This document shows, one piece after another, positions 46,145 through 53,704 of a stretch of DNA of 56,525 nucleotides. The position numbers and the translations under genes are program-made. Each line of letters starts with the position of its first letter. Position 1 is the first letter of the stretch. This stretch comes from a bacterium (GTDB lineage: Bacteria; Bacteroidota; Bacteroidia; NS11-12g; UBA955). The DNA lies in contig JAQSCZ010000008.1 in NCBI GenBank assembly GCA_029945665.1, positions 1-56,525 on the forward strand. The letters are read 5' to 3'. The notes under the pieces were generated by a model. The model worked only from the letters and a program-made list of their open reading frames with translations, was not told the DNA's origin and made no database searches.

Positions 46145-46888
46145 ATGAAAATTTCTTTCGAAGTAAGTGGTGTTAACTACACGGTTCAAACCGAAAAGTT
46201 TTTTGATATTTCTATTGGTATTAAAAAACAAAACAACGTGAATTGTTACCACCTTGACGAGCCAAGTTTTTCGTATTTTGAAAATGAATATTTTGTAGGG
46301 TCACTCAAAAAAGGGGGCAGTGTAAATTGCGAAAAAGTGAGTTTTTATGCACATGCGAGCGGTACACATACTGAATGTGCCTTACATGTATTAGACGCAA
46401 ATTTTACAATGTTAGATTTGCAGGTACCCATTCTTCAATTAGGTAAAGTGATTACGATACAGCCGAAAAAAAATGGCGAAGATCAATTGATTGACGAAGA
46501 GGTACTGGCTCAATTAACAAATACAGAACAAGCCACAGCTTTGGTTGTCAGAACATTGCCAAATCAAAATTTTAAGAAGCATTTTAAATATGCGGGCACG
46601 AATCCTCCGTTTTTTACAGTCAATGGGATTCGTAAAATAAAAGATTTAGGATTCAAACATTTGTTAACAGATTTACCAAGTATAGATAAGGAACAAGATG
46701 GCGGATTGCTTGCTGCGCATAAGCAATGGTTTACTACCAACCATGCGCCAGATATAGAACGTACGATTACAGAATTTATCTATACAGATAATGCAATTGT
46801 CGACGGTTTGTTTGGTGTTGCTATGCGGATTCCAAAAATCGAAACAGATGCAGTTCCTTCATCGGTGTTAATTTATCCATGTCAATAA
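46145..46888 (+). CDS. Cyclase-family hydrolase (kynurenine formamidase-like)
   Basis: The 247-residue protein belongs to the cyclase/arylformamidase family of metal-dependent amide hydrolases. The metal signature HxGTHxDxPxH is present in altered form, HASGTHTECALHVLD, where the usual Asp is replaced by Glu and the Pro is lost. The second part of the domain is visible (TALVVRTLPNQNF, LLTDLPSIDKEQDGG, WFTTNHAPDIERTITEF). Substrate is unclear; the altered site means activity should not be assumed. The next gene starts 10 nt before its stop, so the two are co-translated. Confidence 0.82.
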   Translation: MKISFEVSGVNYTVQTEKFFDISIGIKKQNNVNCYHLDEPSFSYFENEYFVGSLKKGGSVNCEKVSFYAHASGTHTECALHVLDANFTMLDLQVPILQLGKVITIQPKKNGEDQLIDEEVLAQLTNTEQATALVVRTLPNQNFKKHFKYAGTNPPFFTVNGIRKIKDLGFKHLLTDLPSIDKEQDGGLLAAHKQWFTTNHAPDIERTITEFIYTDNAIVDGLFGVAMRIPKIETDAVPSSVLIYPCQ

Positions 46889-47916
46889 AACTGCCCAGTT
46901 CAGAACAGTTTTTATATGCAGCGAACCTGCTTGTAAATCGTTTATTTTTTAAGCGGGGTTATAATGCCTCGATCACCTCTATTCTGGTCGTAAAGTTAGA
47001 CGAGATTGGCGATATGGCAACAGCTGCGCATGTATTCGAGCTTCTGAAAATAAATTATCCCAATGCAAAGCTTACCGTTTTATGCAAACCTTTTGTAAAA
47101 AGTTTAATTGCCTGCGATCCATTTATCGATGAAATTATAACCAATGTCGCTGCCTATAAAAATAGCTACGAGTTGGTGGTGGAATTGCGTGGTACTTGGA
47201 CTACGTTGTTTAAATCGATTTTATATAAAGCCAAATACCGAGTGGCTCGAGCTGAAGTGCGAGCTGCCAATAGAGGTAAGCAATTGCATGAAATAGCAAC
47301 CAATACGGCCATTGTTGCACCGATGTTTCCAGCGGTGGATTATGCCATGATGCCAAGGTTGTATTGCGATAAAACAGATGAAATTAAAGTTTCTGATTTT
47401 ATGAATCAAAATGGATTAAAGACATTTGCCATATTGCATGTGGGCGCGCGAAAAATATTAAGGCAATGGCCTTTGGAACGGTTTGCAAGTATCGCCACTT
47501 TTTTAAAGCAAAACTATCAATTGGACATTGTATTTGCAGGTACAATTGATGACGATCCCCAAATTGATGTGGTGAGACAAAGCCTAAATTTTCCAACTTA
47601 TTCTTTCACAAATGGATTTTCACTTTCGGCGTTTTCTTGTCTTTGCAGCAAAGCCTCCTTCTATGTAGGCAATGAAAGTGGTCCCTTGCACATTGCCTCT
47701 GCTTTTAATGTGCCTTTGTTGGGGTTATTTGGCCCAGGTGTTCCCAGTGTTTTTTATCCTGTAAGCGCTAATAGTAAGGTTTTACACCATGTTTTAAAAT
47801 GCAATCCATGCAATCAAATCGACTGTGTTGAACCACAAAATCCTTGTATTACAAGAATTCAAGTGCTTGATGCTGAGATAGCGATTGCTGATTTAATGGG
47901 AAGAATTAATTTGTAA
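46879..47916 (+). CDS. Glycosyltransferase family 9, second copy
   Basis: The 345-residue GT9 enzyme is a paralogue of the one at 10844: SILVVKLDEIGDMATAAHV at the N-terminus, AILHVGARKILRQWP with the family's hydrophobic/charged loop, and NESGPLHIASAFNVPLLGL then FGPGVP in the nucleotide-sugar site. It also has a cysteine-rich C-terminal loop (CNPCNQIDC). It probably transfers a heptose or similar sugar in lipopolysaccharide core synthesis. It overlaps the cyclase gene by 10 nt, an odd partner, so the pair may be expression-linked rather than in one pathway. Confidence 0.92.
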   Translation: MSIKLPSSEQFLYAANLLVNRLFFKRGYNASITSILVVKLDEIGDMATAAHVFELLKINYPNAKLTVLCKPFVKSLIACDPFIDEIITNVAAYKNSYELVVELRGTWTTLFKSILYKAKYRVARAEVRAANRGKQLHEIATNTAIVAPMFPAVDYAMMPRLYCDKTDEIKVSDFMNQNGLKTFAILHVGARKILRQWPLERFASIATFLKQNYQLDIVFAGTIDDDPQIDVVRQSLNFPTYSFTNGFSLSAFSCLCSKASFYVGNESGPLHIASAFNVPLLGLFGPGVPSVFYPVSANSKVLHHVLKCNPCNQIDCVEPQNPCITRIQVLDAEIAIADLMGRINL

Positions 47917-47960
47917 TTCAGTTTTAATATTTTATATTCGTTAATTATAATATTAACGAT

Positions 47961-50681
47961 ATGCTAAAGAATGTACTAATTTTTTCTGTATTTATTTTTT
48001 TAACTGTTTCGGTTTATGGCCAATTGGTGGGCACCAGTCATAAAATAATTGATACTAAAAGTAAAGAAACCTATAATCTTCAATTTAATTCTACTAAACG
48101 AAGCGCTGCAAGTCCAAAGCAATGCGATAGAGATACGATTGAATATCCGCGTTACAAAGGATCTGCATTTTATGTTGTTACTGTAAGTAAAGGCAGAGCA
48201 TTGGGGCAATTGTACTCAACCCCAAAACCATTGACCTTAAGTGGTTTTTCGTTTTATGCATTTATTTCAAGTCCACCTACTAAAAAGAAAATGAACTTGA
48301 TATGCAATGTATACAAAGCAGGTGCGGATAGTTTGCCAAAGGGCTTGCCGCTAAGAAGTGATACCATTACTATAGATTCTGTTTTTGGCGGAGGTGTTTT
48401 AGCAAAAATAGAGAAACATGCCTCATTCGCTTCAATACTTTTAGATAGCGCATACATACTTACTGTTGAAACAGATAGTGCCACACTCAATGCTGGGATA
48501 GTTACCAATAGTTATTCTGCTGGAGATGGCAAAAAGGAAAATCTAAATTGTGGTTCAATCAGTGGGCAGTGGTATAATGGCAAGAACCTAAATATTGGCG
48601 GCGTTTCATTTAATGCCGATATCTTATTGCATCCGCATGTTAGCTATAAATTAGGTACTGATTTTACTATTAAAGCGCAATGTTATAATCTCAATGATAC
48701 AGTAAAATTTACAAATCAAGCAGGCAGTAATATGCTAGGCAGTAGAATGTATAATCGCTACCTGCTTTATAACTTGGGGTACTATTGTCATTGGTGGAAT
48801 GCCGGCAATAGTTTTGGCTATACTTATTCTGTCGATCACAAAGTTAAATATGCCCAGAAACAAAATTACAAAGTTCAATTAATTTCTACCGTTTATGGCT
48901 ACCGAGGAATGGCCAATGGCTGCATGGATACAACAGAAAAATGGTTGTATTACAAACCAGATTTTCCATCTATTAGTGGTCCTTTAAATGCTTGTGTGGG
49001 TGATACCGTTGTACATAAAATATCAAATGCCGATACTGGTGCTATTTACGAATGGTATAAGAAACCAACAGATGCATTGCCATTTTTTAAAGGCAACGCC
49101 TTAGTTAGAAATACAATTTCCAAATCAGACACTGTATACGTTAGAGGGAATAACCATACTTGTGTAACCTCATTTCGGACAGTGATATTAAATGTCAATG
49201 CTTATCCAACTACCTTATCTGCTTTAAATGATTCTGTTTGTTCTGGGTCGAAGGCCAATTTAAAAGGCTTTACAAATATTGGCAATATTGAGTGGTTTGA
49301 AACACCTAATTCACCGAATCTTTTATTCAAAGGAGCGGTGTATCAAACACCTGTTTTATCGCGTGATACCTTTTTTTATATCCAGGCCAATAACTTGGGC
49401 TGTATCAAAGGGCCGCGTATTAAAGTAAGTGCGCTTGTTGGATCTAACTTTGCGCCAAATGCGCCACTTGTTTCAATGGATACCATTGTTTGTTTAGCCA
49501 CTACCTCTGTAGTGCAATTGAACGCCAGTGCAGGTTCTGGATTGACGATTCGGTGGTTCAACGCAGCCTCAGGAGGCAGCAGTGTAACAACTGGTTCAGT
49601 GTTTTATTTCTCGCCTACTACCAGAGGTGTAAAAACTTTTTATGCCGATGCTTATAATGGTATCTGTGGCAGTAGCCGAGAGCCAGTAGAGGTGACAGTA
49701 GAAGATTTTCCTAAAATTTCAAAAGTAGTTACAGATACTATTTGTAAAGGCGACTCGTTGCGATTAAGTGTGGTGTTGCCTTTTGGTGAAGCCCATTGGT
49801 ACGACGCTTCTAGCAATGGTAATTTATTAATGGATGGTTTGCATTACAACCTCATGGCAGGTGCAACCCAAAACTATTATGTAGAAACCAATAGCAGTAT
49901 TTGCAAAAGCACTACCAGAACCGCAGTGGTGGGTATTGTTAATACTCTTCCAACAGTTGTGAGACTTTGGGGTGATACCATTTGTGCAAAGAACCGCGCG
50001 ACTTTAAAAAGTAAATTAACGGGCCCTGGAACCATTCATTGGTTCGAATACGATACCTCTTCTGTTGAATTAGGTAAAGGGACTAGCTATCAAACAGGGA
50101 TTTTGAATGGCGGTAAAACATTTTATGGACAACCAGAATTTGCCGGCTGTTATGGGCCTAAACAACTGGTGGCTCCTTTGGTTAAACCATCACCATTTAG
50201 TGGTTTTAATTATGAAGTGCTAACCAATCAAAGTGTTAAAGTTTCGCCTATCAATGCCGCTGGTTGTTCTATCCTTTGGAACTTTGGCGATGGGATTAAA
50301 AACACCTCCAATTTAGTAACCCATAAGTATTTAAATCCTGGTACCTATCAATTGAAATTAATTCTTACAAGTTTATTAACAGGCTGTAAAGATTCAACTG
50401 AATACACGATAGTTGTGGGTCCTAGTAGTATCAAAGTGTTAAATACTTTGCCCGCTATTAGCATTTATCCGAATCCAACCAATGACGTTTTAAATTTTGA
50501 ATTGCCTTTGCAAATTGGCTCAGTGTCTGCATATATTTATAGCATGGGTGGGGTGCTTGTAATAAGCGATGAATTATTGTTGCAGAATAAAAAAGCTAGC
50601 CTAAATGTCGCGCAATTAAGTGCCGGAATTTATATTCTTAAAATCGAGGGCTTTAGAACAGTGCTGTTTACCAAGGAATAA
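47961..50681 (+). CDS. T9SS-secreted Ig-like/PKD surface protein
   Basis: The 906-residue protein has a signal peptide (FIFLTVSVYGQ), an N-terminal domain (about 50-220) containing GFSFYAFISSPPTKKK, several Ig-like repeats with paired cysteines spaced about 80-90 residues (for example DSVCSGSKANLKG, DTICKGDSLRLSV and DTICAKNRATLKS), one PKD domain (LWNFGDGIKNTSNLVTHKY) and a type A T9SS sorting domain at the end (ISIYPNPTNDVLNFELP). It should be displayed on or released from the cell surface. The next gene starts only 4 nt after the stop. Confidence 0.88.
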   Translation: MLKNVLIFSVFIFLTVSVYGQLVGTSHKIIDTKSKETYNLQFNSTKRSAASPKQCDRDTIEYPRYKGSAFYVVTVSKGRALGQLYSTPKPLTLSGFSFYAFISSPPTKKKMNLICNVYKAGADSLPKGLPLRSDTITIDSVFGGGVLAKIEKHASFASILLDSAYILTVETDSATLNAGIVTNSYSAGDGKKENLNCGSISGQWYNGKNLNIGGVSFNADILLHPHVSYKLGTDFTIKAQCYNLNDTVKFTNQAGSNMLGSRMYNRYLLYNLGYYCHWWNAGNSFGYTYSVDHKVKYAQKQNYKVQLISTVYGYRGMANGCMDTTEKWLYYKPDFPSISGPLNACVGDTVVHKISNADTGAIYEWYKKPTDALPFFKGNALVRNTISKSDTVYVRGNNHTCVTSFRTVILNVNAYPTTLSALNDSVCSGSKANLKGFTNIGNIEWFETPNSPNLLFKGAVYQTPVLSRDTFFYIQANNLGCIKGPRIKVSALVGSNFAPNAPLVSMDTIVCLATTSVVQLNASAGSGLTIRWFNAASGGSSVTTGSVFYFSPTTRGVKTFYADAYNGICGSSREPVEVTVEDFPKISKVVTDTICKGDSLRLSVVLPFGEAHWYDASSNGNLLMDGLHYNLMAGATQNYYVETNSSICKSTTRTAVVGIVNTLPTVVRLWGDTICAKNRATLKSKLTGPGTIHWFEYDTSSVELGKGTSYQTGILNGGKTFYGQPEFAGCYGPKQLVAPLVKPSPFSGFNYEVLTNQSVKVSPINAAGCSILWNFGDGIKNTSNLVTHKYLNPGTYQLKLILTSLLTGCKDSTEYTIVVGPSSIKVLNTLPAISIYPNPTNDVLNFELPLQIGSVSAYIYSMGGVLVISDELLLQNKKASLNVAQLSAGIYILKIEGFRTVLFTKE

Positions 50682-50684
50682 AAC

Positions 50685-51242
50685 ATGAGAAGCTTACGCA
50701 GACTTTCGGTCCTTTTCTTTTTTGGGATTCATAGTTTAATAGCACAAGTTGAGGTTTTTAGAGGTGGTGGTGCCGATACTTCGACCTACATAGCACCAGA
50801 GGATACAATCACCCGAGCACCTTCTTTTGGTAATGGGCCCTATGATTTTTACAGATACATTGAGAACCATTTTAACATGACTTTATATGGCAAGTATTTG
50901 AATTATTATGCCGACAATGTTCGCTTCTCATTTTATGTAGAACGCAACGGTAATTTAAGCGATTTTCAAGTGTTGAGCACAACCCATCAAATGGTGGCCT
51001 CTGAGATTATTAATATTGTAAATACAATGCCCGAATGGGTGCCAGGTAAACTGGAAGGAAGAAGAAAACGCACGTTAATGATTTTCGATCTCAATATTCA
51101 GTTGGTTGATGATTTTCCGAATGTATTAATTACGCAAAACGGGTTGCAATCTGAATTTAGCAATAAACACAAAAGTTTGAAATGGTTTTTATTGGGAGGC
51201 TCTGTAATCGCTATGTTAGCACTCTGGATTTCTTCGCAATAA
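50685..51242 (+). CDS. TonB_C-like protein with a C-terminal membrane anchor
   Basis: The 185-residue protein has an N-terminal signal or hydrophobic segment (LSVLFFFGIHSLIAQ), a TonB_C-type domain (about 60-148) with VRFSFYVERNGNLSDFQVL and MPEWVPGKLEG, and a hydrophobic helix at the C-terminus (WFLLGGSVIAMLALWI). True TonB has its membrane helix at the N-terminus, so this topology is reversed. It follows the T9SS protein by 4 nt and is probably co-transcribed. It abuts the convergent RluA gene with no spacer. Confidence 0.75.
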   Translation: MRSLRRLSVLFFFGIHSLIAQVEVFRGGGADTSTYIAPEDTITRAPSFGNGPYDFYRYIENHFNMTLYGKYLNYYADNVRFSFYVERNGNLSDFQVLSTTHQMVASEIINIVNTMPEWVPGKLEGRRKRTLMIFDLNIQLVDDFPNVLITQNGLQSEFSNKHKSLKWFLLGGSVIAMLALWISSQ

Positions 51243-51974
51243 TTAGGCGACTATTTGGTCATATTTGTCAAGTAGTTTTACCATCACCGAAAAGTCGTCG
51301 GGATAGGGCGCAATGATACTAATATCGCCTTTGTCCATGCTGTTAAATTGTATGCTGTAAGCATGTAAAGCCACACGCTTCATCATGGCCTTTTTCTCTT
51401 CATCTTTGCCTAAATGGACCTTCTTTTTTATTTCGTTTAAGTAAGGTATTTTACCGCCATATAATTCATCGCATACCAATGGTAGATTCTGAGAAGCTGC
51501 ATGCACTCGTATTTGATGCAAACGCCCTGTATGAGGTTTACAACTTAAAATTGTAAAATGTTTATACTGTTTAAAAGTACTAATCTCAGTAAGCGATTCT
51601 TTGCCTTTTTGTTTGGAAACTTGTGTGCGTCTTTTGCTATCGGTGTACAATGGTAAATCGATTTTTAAATGGTCGAGGTTTACCGAAGCCGATACAATGG
51701 CGTGGTATTCTTTTTGAACTATGCGCTTTTCAAATTGCATTGCTATGTGTCTGTAAGATTCAGCGTTTTTTGAGATCAATAAAACACCCGAGGTTTCTCT
51801 GTCGATACGGTGACAAAGACTATAGTTTTCGTTCTCTGCTTTTACCAATTGTATTATGGAATCTTGCTCTGAGTCGAATCGCTCGTGTAACGAGGAGATA
51901 TGTGCAGGTTTGTTAATGGCAAACACAGAATCATCTTCGTAGATAATGATATCCTTTAATCTTAATTTTTTCAA
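51243..51974 (-). CDS. RluA-family pseudouridine synthase
   Basis: The 243-residue protein converts uridine to pseudouridine in rRNA or tRNA. The catalytic Asp is in CHRIDRETSGVLLISKN, followed by HTGRLHQIRVHAA. There is no S4 domain, so the substrate site cannot be set; RluA/RluC-like activity is the family default. The start is a TTG at 51974: an in-frame stop lies 15 nt upstream and no ATG is available near the N-terminus. It converges with the TonB_C-like gene. Confidence 0.88.
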   Translation of the reverse strand: MKKLRLKDIIIYEDDSVFAINKPAHISSLHERFDSEQDSIIQLVKAENENYSLCHRIDRETSGVLLISKNAESYRHIAMQFEKRIVQKEYHAIVSASVNLDHLKIDLPLYTDSKRRTQVSKQKGKESLTEISTFKQYKHFTILSCKPHTGRLHQIRVHAASQNLPLVCDELYGGKIPYLNEIKKKVHLGKDEEKKAMMKRVALHAYSIQFNSMDKGDISIIAPYPDDFSVMVKLLDKYDQIVA

Positions 51975-52032
51975 TTGGCTTTTTCTTTAGGTTTTAAAAA
52001 GGGCTTGTTAAAACCTTTTAATAAAAGTAATG

Positions 52033-53264
52033 TTACATGCTTACAGCAGCAGTGTTTACTAGGTCGGTAAGACTCAATTCAAGACCTTTGGCGCTTAATC
52101 CTGTATGCTTAGGATTGAATTGGTGAATACGCATCATGGCTTGTTTGATAATGGTTGAAACATCTTTCAAAATGGCCAAATCATTCACTTCAGCACCATG
52201 TTTCATTAAGTATCCAAACACTCGGGCCATGCCACAATTGGCTACAAAATCAGGGATAACAGCGGTATGCTCATCCATGTAAGTAGAGATTGGTCCCATG
52301 AAAATTTCTTTATCGGCAAATGGTACGTTAGCACCACAGCTATCATGCGCTCTGCTTGGTTTTGGGTAATTAAACGGCTAGAGGCGCCAGGTATAAATAT
52401 TTCCATTGGTAGGTCCCAAATTTTCGCATTTACTTCTTCGAAAGTAAGCATATCCGGATGGTACAATTCATTGCCTTTTCTGTTTAAGAATAGGTCTTTT
52501 ATTTCTTCGTAGGTAAATCCTTTTTCGTTGATTAAGCCACCTTGTCTATCGATAATGCCTGTAATTAAAACACCGTTTTTAGACAAGTAAAAAGCGGCTG
52601 CTGCGGCCACATTGCCCCATCCTTGAATAACAGCATACTTGCCACTCATATTGCCGCCCCAAAGTTCATAGTAATGTCTTACAGCTTCGGCTACACCCCA
52701 GCCTGTAATCATATCGGCAATGGTGTAATTTTTAGCAACACTTGGCGTAAAGCGTTCGTCTTCTATAGGCAATAGCACGCCTTTTTGCAGGCGACTAATG
52801 CTTTTTAATTTTTCTTCTGATGAGTAGTGCAAGTGACCATTTACAATACCTTCTTGCGGGTGTAATAAACCATTGGCAGCAGTCATTGGAATTACTTCGT
52901 GTATTTCATCTACGTTTAAATCGCCACCAGTACCATAATATGAAGAAAGAATAGGGTGAACCGCTTTGTACCAACGTTTCAAAACGCCTGCTTTTCTTGG
53001 GTCGTTGGGGTCGAAATTAATACCAGATTTAGCACCGCCAATTGGAGGGCCACACACAGAGAATTTAATTTCCATGGTTTTGGCCAAACTTTCTACTTCG
53101 CGTTTATCTAAGCCTTTGCGCATGCGTGTACCACCGCCAGCAGCGCCATTGCGCAACGAGTTAATCACAATCCAGCCTTCTGCTTCGGTTTCGCTGTCTT
53201 TCCATTCGAAAACAATTTCAGGGCGTTTGTTTTCAAATTTATCTAATAATTTCTGCATGCTCAT
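52033..53264 (-). pseudogene. Glu/Leu/Phe/Val dehydrogenase, interrupted by a frameshift
   Basis: The two pieces are one dehydrogenase. The N-terminal 340 residues (from the ATG at 53264) carry PIGGAKSGINFDP with the catalytic Lys and the NAD-binding AVIQGWGNVAAAAAFYL. Around 52345 the frame changes: after ERMIA the native continuation SCGANVPFADKEIFMGP is in another frame, running on to TYMDEHTAVIPDFVANCG and the stop at 52033. One extra base (or four, if an AGCT repeat unit was lost) would restore a single frame of about 410 residues. This is either a broken gene or a sequencing error. Its promoter (53282-53312) is intact. Confidence 0.85.
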
Positions 53265-53281
53265 ATTGGTAAAAAGTGGTG

Positions 53282-53312
53282 CAAAGGTAACCTTATTTAG
53301 GAGAATTAGCAA
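53282..53312 (-). promoter_or_regulatory. Promoter of the interrupted dehydrogenase
   Basis: Minus strand: -33 TTG (53312-53310), a 20-bp spacer, -7 TACCTTTG (53289-53282), then CACC. Full consensus match, 17 nt before the ATG at 53264. Confidence 0.72.
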
Positions 53313-53704
53313 CCCAACTTGGTTGATGGTTAATGGGTTAATAGTTAATAGTTATTGGGGGAGCAGTGGAAGGGGCACTAGGCAAGAGGAATTAGGGAAA
53401 TGCGACTTGGTTAACTATGATATTGAATTTTAAAAATTAATTGCAAATAGAAAAATAACTTTTGTTAAGTTTAATTTTTATAGTTTAATTTTTTTTATTA
53501 ACTTCGTTAGGCTATTTTTTAGATTATATAGATAATTACCTCCTCTAATTTGGATTTAACTTAAACTTTGAATATATAAAATATATTGAAATAATAAATA
53601 CTATATCATCATGAAAAAATATTTTTATTATCATTCTACTTTTCATTGTTTATCTACAACCTAGTTATAATACCCAATAGTATAAATTGAATATAAAATT
53701 TACT
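53313..53704. other. Intergenic stretch with short repeats and a vestigial leader
   Basis: Around 53323-53358 is a TTAATGGGTTAATAGTTAAT-type simple repeat. At 53611 an ATG opens MKKYFYYH and stops after 17 codons, but a +1 shift reads FIIILLFIVYLQPSYNTQ, a signal-peptide-like run. This looks like the remains of an older start for the next gene or a separate decayed gene. Nothing else recognised. Confidence 0.45.

Noticed and set aside
52242-52360. Programmed frameshift in the dehydrogenase
   Set aside because: There is no slippery heptamer or downstream stimulating structure at the site, and this enzyme family is not known to use frameshifting.
53611-53664. A 17-codon peptide gene MKKYFYYH...
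   Set aside because: It is short, ends at once, and makes sense only as a broken signal peptide; kept as a finding, not as a gene.
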